A stretch of DNA of 54,930 nucleotides from positions 1-54,930 of the forward strand of contig CAZOHM010000015.1 of the NCBI GenBank assembly GCA_964579795.1. The letters are read 5' to 3'. The position numbers and the translations under genes are program-made. This DNA is from JAEYFP01 sp964579795. Lineage in GTDB: Bacteria; Bacillota; Clostridia; Lachnospirales; Lachnospiraceae. Below the pieces are notes generated by a model, which did no database searches, had not been told where the DNA came from, and saw nothing but the letters and a program-made list of their open reading frames with translations. Positions 31,952 to 41,575 of the stretch are shown here, piece by piece. Every line of letters starts with the position of its first letter. Position 1 is the stretch's first letter.

Positions 31952-31980
31952 TTGACCATGTCTTTGAACTATGCTATAAT
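31952..31980 (+). promoter_or_regulatory. Predicted promoter of the MocR-type regulator gene
   Basis: TTGACC (31952-31957), a 17-base spacer and TATAAT (31975-31980) give a near-consensus promoter. The leader of about 98 bases runs through the MocR-like half-sites at 32001-32042, so binding there could block the regulator's own transcription. Confidence 0.6.
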
Positions 31981-32000
31981 TTATCATTATATTTTGGTTC

Positions 32001-32042
32001 TATAAAGTTCCACTTTCAATTTATTTTTATAGAGCCACTTTT
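32001..32042 (-). promoter_or_regulatory. Two MocR-type operator half-sites before the LysE-type gene
   Basis: On the minus strand AAAGTGGAACTTTATA (32001-32016) and AAAAGTGGCTCTATA (32028-32042) form direct repeats with AAAGTGG cores 25 bases apart. They resemble the AAAGTGG-CTA sites known for PdxR-like MocR regulators. A TATAAT at 31986-31991 on the minus strand places the first repeat at the -35 position of the exporter gene. Confidence 0.55.
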
Positions 32043-32084
32043 GAAACGGCTTATAACATACATATTGATAAGGAGTTTATATTT

Positions 32085-33500
32085 ATGGAATATTTAAATA
32101 TTCAAATTAATCGTTCTTCTCACGTATCACTTTCCAGACAAATCATTCAAGGCATCAAAAATGCCGTTTTATCAGGTAACATCCTGCCTGGAGATAAGCT
32201 TCCATCAACAAGAGTTCTTGCCGGATACTTAAATGTTGCACGTAATGTTGTTTTGGAAAGCTATGATCAGCTTCTGGCAGAGGGTTATGTATATTCTGTA
32301 AAAGGCGCCGGAACCTATATCTGTAAAGATATCTCTTTTCATCGTTCATGTATGGAATCTGAATATGTTCAAAATCCATCTCCGTCACCGACTGTATCCC
32401 GTTCTTTAGAAATATGTTTTCGAACAGGAATCCCTGACTTGTCTGAGATTCCTGTTCAAAAATGGGCACAAATCTACCATAAGATTGCTCTTGATATTGA
32501 TCCCACCAAGCTTGATTATCAAAATCCATGTGGTGATGAGTTTCTCAGGACAGAGCTTTCTCTTTATCTTAACCGGGCACGGGGAACCAGCGTTTCTCCG
32601 GAACAGATACTAATCACGAACGGAGCAGCACAATCGTTTGATCTGCTAAGCCAGCTTGTCCTTGGAAATGAATATGCACTCATGGAGGATCCGATAAGCT
32701 ATGGTGTCCGAAACACTCTTGCCCATCATCGTGTCAAGCTGCAGTCAATCAGGATTGATGAATATGGGATGACAACTTCTGCACTCCCCCAAAATTCTCC
32801 TAAACTGATTTTTACCACACCAAATCATCAGTTTCCTACTGGCAGCATCTTACCTGCCGGAAGGCGTATCGAAATGATTAAATATGCACAGCAGCACAAT
32901 TGTTATATTGTCGAGGATGATTATGACAGTGAATTTCGTTTTGATGGCAGCCCGATTCAATCCATGCAGTTTTTAGACCCTGAGCATGTCATCTATGTAG
33001 GAACCTTTTCAAAGACACTTATGCCGGCACTGCGAATCGGATATATGGTTCTTCCGCCAAGTCTGTACAAAGCAATGTATACCGCCAAGTATATATCAGA
33101 TTTACATACTCCTATTCTTGAACAGCTGACACTCGCAAGATTTTTGTCAAATGGCAGCTTTGAGCGGCATATTCGTAAAATGAGAAAATTGTACTTAAAA
33201 AAAAGGAACCATCTGGCAGAGTGCCTCGATCGTTCCTTTGGTCATACAATTCATATTTCCGGCGCACAGGCCGGACTGCATTTTGTAACTGCTTTTGAAA
33301 ATATCATTTTTCAAGATTCATTGATGGATACAATCCATGCAAGTGGTCTTCAGGTGACGCCGGTGACGCATCACTGCTTCACTGAAGAGTCTCGTTCTCA
33401 ATATGCTGACTCACTCATCTTTGGTTACTCAAATACACGCATGGAAGACATGGAGCGTGGTATCAGCCTGCTCGCATCCTGTCTTAGTTCCAACAACTGA
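32085..33500 (+). CDS. MocR/PdxR-type GntR regulator with aminotransferase domain
   Basis: This 471-residue protein has an N-terminal GntR winged helix (residues about 10-78: SRQIIQGIKNAVLSGNILPGDKLPSTRVLAGYL) and a fold-type I aminotransferase domain. The latter has NPCGDEFLRTELSLYLNRARG, ITNGAAQSFDLLSQL, VEDDYDSEFRFDG and the PLP-lysine region GTFSKTLMPALRIGY. MocR proteins use bound PLP and an amino compound as effector. Its probable target is the divergent LysE-type exporter. A strong AAGGAG site precedes the ATG. Its stop lies 2 bases from that of the convergent GH39-like gene, with no terminator between. Confidence 0.93.
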   Translation: MEYLNIQINRSSHVSLSRQIIQGIKNAVLSGNILPGDKLPSTRVLAGYLNVARNVVLESYDQLLAEGYVYSVKGAGTYICKDISFHRSCMESEYVQNPSPSPTVSRSLEICFRTGIPDLSEIPVQKWAQIYHKIALDIDPTKLDYQNPCGDEFLRTELSLYLNRARGTSVSPEQILITNGAAQSFDLLSQLVLGNEYALMEDPISYGVRNTLAHHRVKLQSIRIDEYGMTTSALPQNSPKLIFTTPNHQFPTGSILPAGRRIEMIKYAQQHNCYIVEDDYDSEFRFDGSPIQSMQFLDPEHVIYVGTFSKTLMPALRIGYMVLPPSLYKAMYTAKYISDLHTPILEQLTLARFLSNGSFERHIRKMRKLYLKKRNHLAECLDRSFGHTIHISGAQAGLHFVTAFENIIFQDSLMDTIHASGLQVTPVTHHCFTEESRSQYADSLIFGYSNTRMEDMERGISLLASCLSSNN

Positions 33501-33502
33501 AC

Positions 33503-34852
33503 TCATTTTCCGGATTTGGCTATTAACAGTGCAACTGTGTTCGGTCTCAAACTGATTTCTCCGACACCAGATGATGAAACAGACATGGAAGCAGTATATT
33601 CTAGATCATGTGCTTCATCAAGCAAGTATATCTCGTATTCCTCAGCATAATTTCCTTTTAAGAGCATTTCCACATTAACAGAGCCGGTTTTTGCATCCTC
33701 ATCCGTATAGTAACTCAGTAGAATACGCTGATCTCCATATTCATTTCCTGCACTAACAGCATAGATGTCTGGAATTGTATTGATACATTCATATTCTGTC
33801 TTAAGATTGCATAAGCCATCAAACGCAACAAATGGATAATACCCTTTTATCGGATATAGAGAGTAGAAATCAAACATTCCATTCATCTCACATGGCCGTG
33901 CATCATAGTACATCAACATGTCAACAGGCGCATCCTGACCAACACACATATACGCAGCTGTAAAAGCAGCCCCCTTCATTCCAATGATTGACAGTAGCGA
34001 GTATACATAGTTATCCTGCCAGTCCCTAACATAATTCCATTCATTCATAATACTTTCCGTCTTCTGCAACCCATGTTTATCCAATATACTTCTTATTGTC
34101 TCTGCATCGTTTTTCAGCTTTAGCGGAGTATTACTGTAACAATGCCAGGAAAAGAAGTCCAGAACCGGTTTTTTATTATCAGCTGATAAATAATTCAGGA
34201 AATTTTCAATCCACGTTATCTGTACGCCTGCGCAGGCCGGTCCACCAATTTTCAGGTTTGGAAACCGATTTTTTAAATATACTGACACGACTTCATAAAA
34301 ATTGTAAAACTCCTTTGCCGTTCCACCCCATGTTCTCTTATTTTCATCATCATCCGAAACTAGATCCGGTTCATTCCAGATTTCCCAATACTCTATATTA
34401 TAATGAAAACCATTTGCCCAGCCTTCATTAAAATGCTTAATTACATGTTCACAAATAATAGCCCATTTATAAAAATCCGCAGGTGGCAGTGTTGCATACT
34501 TTTTAATCCATTGTTCTATTTTCGTTCCCAAACGATAAAACACCTTTGAACCAGCTAACATAATTGCATCAATATAGTCATCTGTTAGTACAAAATCGTA
34601 GGATTCTTCTTTATAAGGATTAGCACAAAAATCTGGGAATATTGCGCAAATATCTATTGTATGTTCATTTCCATACATTTCGCAGTAAGACGAATCATGT
34701 GTTCTGACATATGGAATATGAGCAGACTTAAAAGTTTCAAAATTTGTACGCTTTTGTTCATCATTATGAAGTCGAACAGGACCATTATTAACAGCATTCA
34801 TACATTTGATTGGTCCGACTTTTTTATTAAAATCAATTTGTATATTTCCCAT
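33503..34852 (-). CDS. GH39-like glycoside hydrolase
   Basis: This 449-residue cytoplasmic protein has a clan GH-A barrel. EIWNEPD at residues 157-163 gives Glu161 as acid/base, and MNEWN at 269-273 gives Glu271 as the likely nucleophile. FDFFSWHCYS precedes the latter, as in GH39 beta-xylosidases. A small beta domain follows. It is shorter than typical GH39 enzymes of about 500 residues, so a related GH-A family is possible. No signal peptide is present, so it should act on imported oligosaccharides, presumably from the ABC importer encoded upstream. A DMT-type transporter gene lies between them. Confidence 0.78.
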   Translation of the reverse strand: MGNIQIDFNKKVGPIKCMNAVNNGPVRLHNDEQKRTNFETFKSAHIPYVRTHDSSYCEMYGNEHTIDICAIFPDFCANPYKEESYDFVLTDDYIDAIMLAGSKVFYRLGTKIEQWIKKYATLPPADFYKWAIICEHVIKHFNEGWANGFHYNIEYWEIWNEPDLVSDDDENKRTWGGTAKEFYNFYEVVSVYLKNRFPNLKIGGPACAGVQITWIENFLNYLSADNKKPVLDFFSWHCYSNTPLKLKNDAETIRSILDKHGLQKTESIMNEWNYVRDWQDNYVYSLLSIIGMKGAAFTAAYMCVGQDAPVDMLMYYDARPCEMNGMFDFYSLYPIKGYYPFVAFDGLCNLKTEYECINTIPDIYAVSAGNEYGDQRILLSYYTDEDAKTGSVNVEMLLKGNYAEEYEIYLLDEAHDLEYTASMSVSSSGVGEISLRPNTVALLIAKSGK

Positions 34853-34869
34853 ATTATTCCTTTCTATAT

Positions 34870-35754
34870 CTAAAATGATTTAATCAGAATCAATGCGGCA
34901 ATTCCTATAACAAGTGCAAAAACACCCGATTTACTTAGCTTTTCATTAAAACAGATTCTTCCTACCAATGCCGCAATTATTGTATTTCCACCGTTTATCA
35001 TGGAAAACAGCACAATAGGTGCTACCATTCTGGTTGACTCAGTTGCAAGATAATTAATAAAAAACACACATACTGAACTAAGTACTCCATAAAATACAAG
35101 CTTCTTTGGAAGTTGCTTTAACGGCCGCTTTGCAAATGCGCATCCACCAATTGACAGAGCAAACAGCACAACCGCCGGAATCAGAAATGTCATAAGGGAA
35201 AACGCAGCGATATCACCATTTGGAACATAAACTGTAAACATTGTCTGTGCCAGCATCGTAAATCCATTTGCTAACAGGCTTCCTATCAAAAGAAGTAATG
35301 TTTTGATAGAAAAAGATGTATTGGTATTTTGCGAGCTCTTAATTAACCATGTAGAAGAGATTAAAAAAATGATCAACCCAACCCACTGCCATACAGATGG
35401 TATTGTATGTGAAATAAACACAGCTCCAAAGCACGGTACTAGAAGTCCTGCTGTTGCAAATAATGAGCATAGTGCGATTGCGCCGCTTTTCATTGCAAGC
35501 AGACCAAGTATGCTGCTCAGTGTCAATGCCATTCCTGAAAACACAGAAATCAACAGTGTTTTTCCATCAAGCTGTAGACCATTCCCATTAAGGGCAATTG
35601 CAATTCCTGACAAAACTGCAGCAAGCATATTGGTTAACGAAAAAAACTTCATTTTTTCAGGAAAAGAATTCGGTATAAATATGCTGGATTTCTTATCCGA
35701 AAAATTCTGAAAAAATCTTATAAATAAAATAATTGATATCAATAGTGCACCCAT
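34870..35754 (-). CDS. DMT-superfamily (EamA-like) transporter
   Basis: This 294-residue membrane protein has about ten predicted helices in two repeated halves, as in EamA/GRP-type permeases; the second half ends in MINGGNTIIAALVGRICFNEKLSKSGVFALVIGIAALILI. The substrate is unknown; sugar and nucleotide-sugar carriers and drug exporters share this fold. It sits 17 bases before the GH39-like gene on the same strand, so it may take up or expel a mono- or disaccharide made by that enzyme. A terminator-like hairpin separates it from the solute-binding protein gene upstream. Confidence 0.82.
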   Translation of the reverse strand: MGALLISIILFIRFFQNFSDKKSSIFIPNSFPEKMKFFSLTNMLAAVLSGIAIALNGNGLQLDGKTLLISVFSGMALTLSSILGLLAMKSGAIALCSLFATAGLLVPCFGAVFISHTIPSVWQWVGLIIFLISSTWLIKSSQNTNTSFSIKTLLLLIGSLLANGFTMLAQTMFTVYVPNGDIAAFSLMTFLIPAVVLFALSIGGCAFAKRPLKQLPKKLVFYGVLSSVCVFFINYLATESTRMVAPIVLFSMINGGNTIIAALVGRICFNEKLSKSGVFALVIGIAALILIKSF

Positions 35755-35808
35755 GTTACTCCTTCATACAGTATGTTATCATGTCTGTCTCTTGTTTTTT
35801 CCAGTAAA

Positions 35809-35875
35809 ACAGCTCTTCCCCAGTTATGTACAACTTAAACAAATCAAAATCAATGCACGAATGGGAAAGAGCTGT
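35809..35875 (-). terminator. Weak terminator between the first ABC operon and the DMT gene
   Basis: On the minus strand ACAGCTCTTTCCC (35863-35875) pairs with GGGGAAGAGCTGT (35809-35821), followed by TTTTA. The loop of about 41 bases is large and the T-run short, so it may be leaky. Confidence 0.4.
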
Positions 35876-35911
35876 ATATATATCAAATATTAAAATCTTC
35901 ACTTCCTGTGT

Positions 35912-37600
35912 TTACTGAATACTATCTACTACATTCTTTACTTCATTCCAGTTTTCCAACTGCCAGTTTGTAACCTCATCAGCACCAATTTCAACTAATC
36001 CGTCAATTACTTCCTGTTTTGCTTTCTCGTATTCTGTATCATTTTCAGCAAGAATTGGTTTCAACCAGTTTGCATTTAGGTAATCCATAACGAGATCATA
36101 CTTCACTTTAATCTCTCCGTCCGGTGCCGGCATTGCTGAACCGATTGGATTCATATATGTATTAATCCTGTCAGTAAATATCTCTCCTGTCGTACGAACA
36201 CCATAATGCTCTGCACAATCCTTTTGAATTTCCTTCTGATTTTCCATGATATACTCAGCTGATTCGCGAATATCATAGGGTGCATCGTACCTCGGATCAA
36301 GCTCAACTTTAGTCACACCTGCAAAGTGATTATATACTTCAACACCATAGTCAACATCGGCTTTGTCTTTGTTATCTTTATATGCGTCAATACATTCCTG
36401 TTTCAATGTAGGTGCTCCATCAACAATATCCCATGCCTGTCCTTCTACACCTGATTCAATCGTTCTCTGTCCTTCAGGTGATGCGCAATAATTAAAGAAG
36501 TCCATTACTCGCTCAGGATTCTTACAGTTTTTTGTTACAACCCATAAACATGCTCCACATGCAACACCAAAGTTGGCATATGTTGGCTGTCCAGGCTGGT
36601 AATTTAATGGTGCATATCCCTTTGTACCATCACCTTCAAAATCATTTGCACACCATCCTTCTGTAAAGAAATAGGTTTCGCCATTTTTCACTTTTTGCTG
36701 CCACTGGTCATATTTCATTGTAAAGGAATCCGGATCAAGCAGTCCTCTCTGTCTTGCCTGATTCATCCATTTAATCCATTTCCAATAGTTGCTGTCTGGG
36801 TCTGTAAAATATGCACTAGCCTCATCTGTTTCAATATCAGCTGCAATTAACTGATTCTGCGCAATTCCATCTACCATCGATAATTCACTTGGAGCCTCCA
36901 AACCCCAGTCTGTAAAGAAACTAAATGCATATGCATTCTTTCCATTTTCGGCTGTTGGATGTAATTCCTGAATCTGTCCCAAAACGTCAAGAAGATCATT
37001 CTCATTCTTCACTTCCGGATAGCCCAGTTCCTTATAATAATCCCAGCGAATGTATGCGCCAACTGATGGATTGTTCAATTGTGACTGTGCTCCAACATAT
37101 GTTGGGATTGCAAGCAATCTCTCATCCTCTCCACCGTAAAACTTCTTTACATACTCCACAGCATAATTCAAAGTTTCGTTCTGTGTAAAATTCTGTCCAT
37201 TGCTTTCCATTAAATCAGTCATATCGTAAACCATATCTGCATTCTTCAACATTTCAATTTGCTGCTTTGCAGTCACACTGTCTGCAGGATTTAGCCAGAC
37301 AACATCTGGAAGATCTCCGCTTGCTGCCATTGCAGAAATTTTAGCCTTTAAGTCATCCTGGGAAGAAATTCGCTCAATCTTTGGAATGACTCCTGTCTGC
37401 TTTGCTAATTCTTCTACGACAGGATCTGTGATATCTTCCCCTTCTTCATGTCCACATCCATTTGCAAGAAACTTAATCTCTACCTGTGCATCTCCTTGTG
37501 CTTCTCCACCACTGGTTGCATTTGCAGACTGGCAGCCACTCAACAGTAGTCCCATAGCTATTGCTAAACTCACTATTTTTTTAACATATCTTCTCCGCAT
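35912..37600 (-). CDS. Extracellular solute-binding lipoprotein of a CUT1 ABC importer (LplA/YtcQ type)
   Basis: This 562-residue lipoprotein has a signal peptide with the lipobox LLLSGC, the lipidated Cys at about residue 23. The following family-1 type solute-binding body is larger than usual, as in LplA/YtcQ proteins for complex oligosaccharides. It contains VWLNPADSVTAK and a SVGAYIRWDYYKELGYPEV stretch typical of this subgroup. It works with the two permeases encoded upstream and the neighbouring GH39-like enzyme. A plant-cell-wall oligosaccharide is a likely ligand, but this rests on context. AGGAGG precedes the ATG. Confidence 0.9.
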   Translation of the reverse strand: MRRRYVKKIVSLAIAMGLLLSGCQSANATSGGEAQGDAQVEIKFLANGCGHEEGEDITDPVVEELAKQTGVIPKIERISSQDDLKAKISAMAASGDLPDVVWLNPADSVTAKQQIEMLKNADMVYDMTDLMESNGQNFTQNETLNYAVEYVKKFYGGEDERLLAIPTYVGAQSQLNNPSVGAYIRWDYYKELGYPEVKNENDLLDVLGQIQELHPTAENGKNAYAFSFFTDWGLEAPSELSMVDGIAQNQLIAADIETDEASAYFTDPDSNYWKWIKWMNQARQRGLLDPDSFTMKYDQWQQKVKNGETYFFTEGWCANDFEGDGTKGYAPLNYQPGQPTYANFGVACGACLWVVTKNCKNPERVMDFFNYCASPEGQRTIESGVEGQAWDIVDGAPTLKQECIDAYKDNKDKADVDYGVEVYNHFAGVTKVELDPRYDAPYDIRESAEYIMENQKEIQKDCAEHYGVRTTGEIFTDRINTYMNPIGSAMPAPDGEIKVKYDLVMDYLNANWLKPILAENDTEYEKAKQEVIDGLVEIGADEVTNWQLENWNEVKNVVDSIQ

Positions 37601-37653
37601 TGTTTCCTCCTATTTTTCGTTTTTATTCTCAAGGTCCGGACCTTCAAAATCAA

Positions 37654-38550
37654 TTATCCTTTTACAGCTCCTAACAGAATTCCTTTTGCAAAGTACTTCT
37701 GCATAAGTGGATATACAATAATAATTGGTAATGCTGTAATCATACAAATTGTCATTTTAATCGCTGTTGGTGTAGATGTCACTCCAGAGCTGACCTGACT
37801 AATATGACTTGAAAGTCCAGAGGCAACATTGCTGTTTAGATAATTATAAAGCAGCAACTGCAATGTCATCAACTTCTGATTACTTACAAGATATAAATTG
37901 TCCTGCCATGCATTCCATTGTGTCACAGCACTAAATATTGCAATAGTCGCAACAATTGGTTTTGACAATGGAAAAATGACTTTAACAAAACAGGTAATAA
38001 AGCCTGCGCCATCAATCTGCGCTGCCTCCTCCAATGAAGCCGGCAGCTGTTCAACATAAGTTTTAAACAGAATTACATAGAATCCCAATATGGCAAATGG
38101 CAGAATATATAGTAAATAGTTATTTTTCAGTCCCAGTTTTTTCATTGTAATGTACCAGGGAATCAATCCCGCATTGATATACATTGTCAACACGCACATA
38201 CGATAAATGATTTTCCTTCCTGGCATTTCCTTTTTACTGACAAGATAGGCAAAAAAACTGCAGCACGTAACCGTTACACATGTACCAATTACTGCTCTGG
38301 AAGCAGAAACCAGTATCGCATAGAATATTGTTCCACCCTCCAGAAGCTGCTTATAAGAATGCAGCGAAGGTTCTACTGGTAAAAGAAAGATACCTTTTAA
38401 TTCTGCGGCCGCAGGATCACTGATGGAGTAGAGAAAAATATAGTAAAATGGATACAGACATATTACTGCAAAGCAAATCAGCAATACATAGTTGCATATT
38501 CTAAATAAAATATCACCAATTTTTCTATCACTCTTTTTTCTGTTTTTCAT
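37654..38550 (-). CDS. CUT1 ABC importer permease (LplC/YtcP type)
   Basis: This 298-residue permease has six predicted helices and the EAA loop that contacts the ATPase, EEAAQIDGAGFITCFVKVIFPLSKP. The C-terminal GILLGAVKG ending is typical of LplC-type proteins. It forms a heterodimer with the product of the next upstream gene. A GGAGA site precedes it. No ATP-binding gene occurs in this locus, so a shared MsmX/MsmK-type ATPase encoded elsewhere is implied. Confidence 0.93.
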   Translation of the reverse strand: MKNRKKSDRKIGDILFRICNYVLLICFAVICLYPFYYIFLYSISDPAAAELKGIFLLPVEPSLHSYKQLLEGGTIFYAILVSASRAVIGTCVTVTCCSFFAYLVSKKEMPGRKIIYRMCVLTMYINAGLIPWYITMKKLGLKNNYLLYILPFAILGFYVILFKTYVEQLPASLEEAAQIDGAGFITCFVKVIFPLSKPIVATIAIFSAVTQWNAWQDNLYLVSNQKLMTLQLLLYNYLNSNVASGLSSHISQVSSGVTSTPTAIKMTICMITALPIIIVYPLMQKYFAKGILLGAVKG

Positions 38551-38568
38551 ATAAGTCTCCTTTTATTG

Positions 38569-39483
38569 CTAGATAATAGCTTCACCACGTATCTTTTTTG
38601 AAAATCTATTAACCGCCAGCAGCAGACAGACACTAACAATAGATTTTGCCATACCAACTGCCGTCGAATATCCAAATTCCATATTTGTAATTCCCTGCGT
38701 GTAAATGTATGTATCCAATACGTCTATTCTATTCAGAATTGTTGGATTTCTAAAAACATAATACTGTTCAAATCCGGTATTCAATATATTTCCAACATTT
38801 AATAACAGAAGAACAAAAAATGTTTCTTTTAGCCCCGGAATACTGATGTGCAGCATTTTTGCAAAACGGCCCGCCCCATCTACACTTGCTGCCTCATACA
38901 TCTCTTTATCAATACCGGCAAGTGCAGCAATATAAATAATGGCATTCCACCCTAGTGTTTTCCAAAGAGTGGCAAGCGTTTGTATCACCCATACCCATTT
39001 TTCATTTGCCAGAATATTTAGTGGTTCACTGATTAGATTTAAATTCATAAGCAAATTATTTACAAAGCCCTGACTGCTGAAAAAGGCAAAGAAAATACCA
39101 AATACTAGAACCCATGAAACAAAATTAGGAAGTGATGTAACCGTTTGAATAATCCTTGAAATCTTACTGTTCTTAACCTCTGACAGAAGCAGTGCAAAGA
39201 CAACAGGAAGCGGTGTGGTAAGTAAAATCAGAGCACCCATAATCAAAGTATTTCTCAATGCCAGTCCAAATGTACTGCCCTTCATGAACATTCGCCTAAA
39301 CATGCTTAGTCCAACAAAATGAATTCCTCCCGAAGCTCCCGGCATCGAATCCGAAAAAGCATATATCCATCCAAACAGCGGAAGGTAGTTAAAGATAAAA
39401 ATTAAAACAACAAATGGAATTGCCATATAAAGCAGGAACATTCTCCTATTCCATAATTTCTTTTTCAATCTCATTATGTCCAT
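38569..39483 (-). CDS. CUT1 ABC importer permease (LplB/YteP type)
   Basis: This 304-residue permease has six predicted helices and the EAA loop YEAASVDGAGRFAKMLHISIPGLKE. The GITNMEFGYSTAVGMAKSIVSVCLL region near the end is typical of LplB-type partners. It is the first gene of the operon with the second permease and the binding protein. The start at 39483 is preferred because TGGAG lies just before it; the upstream in-frame ATG at 39495 is part of that site. The operon is divergent from a YesM/YesN pair. Confidence 0.92.
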   Translation of the reverse strand: MDIMRLKKKLWNRRMFLLYMAIPFVVLIFIFNYLPLFGWIYAFSDSMPGASGGIHFVGLSMFRRMFMKGSTFGLALRNTLIMGALILLTTPLPVVFALLLSEVKNSKISRIIQTVTSLPNFVSWVLVFGIFFAFFSSQGFVNNLLMNLNLISEPLNILANEKWVWVIQTLATLWKTLGWNAIIYIAALAGIDKEMYEAASVDGAGRFAKMLHISIPGLKETFFVLLLLNVGNILNTGFEQYYVFRNPTILNRIDVLDTYIYTQGITNMEFGYSTAVGMAKSIVSVCLLLAVNRFSKKIRGEAII

Positions 39484-39540
39484 TTTTTTCTCCATTCCGA
39501 GCTAATGTGAACGCTTCATCCGTATATTTCTTATAAACTA

Positions 39541-39569
39541 ATTCTATTGCACACCGTTTTTCACATCAA
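39541..39569 (-). promoter_or_regulatory. Predicted promoter of the first ABC importer operon
   Basis: On the minus strand TTGATG (39564-39569), 17 bases and TAGAAT (39541-39546) lie about 58 bases before the first permease gene. The 253-base gap between the divergent operons should also contain the site for the AraC-type response regulator; two ATTGTAC copies 50 bases apart (39604 and 39654) are weak candidates. Confidence 0.45.
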
Positions 39570-39675
39570 CAACACAATTTCTCGTTATCATCACATTTTC
39601 TATATTGTACGTATTTAATAATTCTATATATCTATATTTTTTCTAGATTATACATTGTACACTATCATTTTTTTA

Positions 39676-39704
39676 TTGAAAGCAGCTAGCGATATTGATA
39701 TATT
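39676..39704 (+). promoter_or_regulatory. Predicted promoter of the first YesM/YesN pair
   Basis: TTGAAA (39676-39681), a 17-base spacer and TATATT (39699-39704) lie 32 bases before the kinase start codon. Confidence 0.5.
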
Positions 39705-39736
39705 AAAAGCAGAACAAACATATGGAGGAAGCGTCT

Positions 39737-41575
39737 ATGTTTCGGGATTTCTATCAACGCTTTATTGTAAAACGTCTATTTGGAAAAATCATACTGATTT
39801 ACACACTTATTATTGTGTTTGTATTGACTGCGCTAGCCTCCGCTGTTCTCGGAAATTATTCATCTACCATGCGTACCAGTGCCGCAAATGATTCTAAAAA
39901 TATTACACATACTGTACAACAGTTCTTCTCTCAAAAGCTTGGTGTTGCAAAACTAATACAGCAGCTTCCTTATTATCGTTCTGAAACCTATGGTGGAATA
40001 CTATCCTTCCTGTCGCAAGAAAGCACTTCTTATAATGCTGAATACATTACTCAAAAAGGTCTTCTTGACCAGTATTGTCAATACGCCTGCGATCTGGATC
40101 CCTCCATTCTCGCTGTCCATATGTACTCTGTAAATAGTTCATCCATCTATCGCTATTACACCACTAATAACAAAATCATTCGTATCAATAATCAGAATCC
40201 TCAGATTTTTTCAACAACAGCAAACAAACAAGAGTTTATGCCTGCTCTTTTACCTGCTAACTCACTATATCCAGCCGATTCCACACAACCTTCATCTGTT
40301 GCAATTGCCGCAAACATCAGAACTTATGATATGTCATCTGTTCTTGGAACAATGTTTATTACAATAAGACTTTCTGAATTAGATGAGCAACTTTCACAGC
40401 TTCAAAGTGATTTCGCATATCATGTAGTTGTATATAATAAGGATGGGGAACTTCTTTATAATTCTTTTCCTGATAATCCACAAATTGCATGTCCTACATT
40501 TTCTGAACTGTGCAGTTCACTTTCCGATGAGTCGATAAACAACACTAGCATTTCAAGTATTATACATGATGATGCTTCCGGTATTTATGCTGCCTGTCTA
40601 ATCGATAACAAGACGATTTCAGACAGTTATCGCTCTTATCGGCGTCTAACAATACTGATTATGATTTTATGCATTGTGATTGCCATTACACTCTCCTTTA
40701 TGATTATGAGAGGTTTTTCAAATCGAATTACTTCTGTCTGTTCAGCTATGGAGCTAGCTCAATCTGGTGACTTAAGTCAGCGTATTCAAATTTCCGGTGA
40801 AGACGAAATCAGCTTGATTGCATCAAGCTTTAATATGATGTGCGATCATCTTAGCCACTATATTGAAAAAGTATACATTTCAGACTTAAAGCAGAAGGAT
40901 GCAGAAATTCGACAAAAAAAAGCAGAGCAATATGCTCTGCAGTCACAGATTAATCCGCATTTTCTTTACAATACACTAGAAGCAATCAGAATGAATTCTC
41001 TTGATCACCACGATACCGAAACAGCACATATGATTTATTTACTTGGTTCACTGTTTCGTAGCAGTATTAATCAAAAAATGTATATTAGTATACATGATGA
41101 AATTACTTATTGCGACAGTTATATGTCTTTATTACAGCTTCGTTACAAAGACCGGCTGACATTCTCATTCAGCATAGATTCAAAACTATATCAATACAGC
41201 ATTGCGCGTCATATTCTACAGCCTTTGCTTGAAAATTCCATTTTACATGGAATTGACCCGGACAAGCCTGTTACCTCGGTCACCGTCAGCGGATCAATGT
41301 CTAATCATTCTACTATACAGATAAATATATGTGATACCGGCATTGGCATTTCTGAGGAAGAGCTTACCACGATAAATACCCATCTGCACAGTTCCTTTGA
41401 AGAAATCAGTGATAGTATCGGAATTGCAAATGTCAACCAGCGAATAAAATCTATTTACGGAGAAGACTTTGGCATTGAAATAAAAAGTATTGTTTCTGAA
41501 GGTACCACAATTACGGTTGTTATTCCCGCAAAAACAATAAAGGAGATGACAGACAAATGTACAGAGTCATGTTAG
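39737..41575 (+). CDS. YesM-type sensor histidine kinase
   Basis: This 612-residue membrane kinase has one helix at about residues 13-40, an extracellular sensor of roughly 260 residues, a second helix at about 300-325, a HAMP domain (SNRITSVCSAMELAQSGDLSQRIQISGEDEISLIASSFN) and a His_kinase domain of the YesM class. The phospho-His lies in LQSQINPHFLYNTLEAIR, and the ATPase part has LQPLLENSILHGI and CDTGIGIS. The start at 39737 follows GGAGGAAG. The gene overlaps its response regulator by 19 bases. It probably senses the ligand, or the loaded binding protein, of the divergent importer. Confidence 0.93.
   Translation: MFRDFYQRFIVKRLFGKIILIYTLIIVFVLTALASAVLGNYSSTMRTSAANDSKNITHTVQQFFSQKLGVAKLIQQLPYYRSETYGGILSFLSQESTSYNAEYITQKGLLDQYCQYACDLDPSILAVHMYSVNSSSIYRYYTTNNKIIRINNQNPQIFSTTANKQEFMPALLPANSLYPADSTQPSSVAIAANIRTYDMSSVLGTMFITIRLSELDEQLSQLQSDFAYHVVVYNKDGELLYNSFPDNPQIACPTFSELCSSLSDESINNTSISSIIHDDASGIYAACLIDNKTISDSYRSYRRLTILIMILCIVIAITLSFMIMRGFSNRITSVCSAMELAQSGDLSQRIQISGEDEISLIASSFNMMCDHLSHYIEKVYISDLKQKDAEIRQKKAEQYALQSQINPHFLYNTLEAIRMNSLDHHDTETAHMIYLLGSLFRSSINQKMYISIHDEITYCDSYMSLLQLRYKDRLTFSFSIDSKLYQYSIARHILQPLLENSILHGIDPDKPVTSVTVSGSMSNHSTIQINICDTGIGISEEELTTINTHLHSSFEEISDSIGIANVNQRIKSIYGEDFGIEIKSIVSEGTTITVVIPAKTIKEMTDKCTESC

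Noticed and set aside
39506..39519. Catabolite (cre) operator TGTGAACGCTTCAT before the first importer
   Set aside because: It has a CG core but several mismatches to the cre consensus, and the half-sites are too close together.
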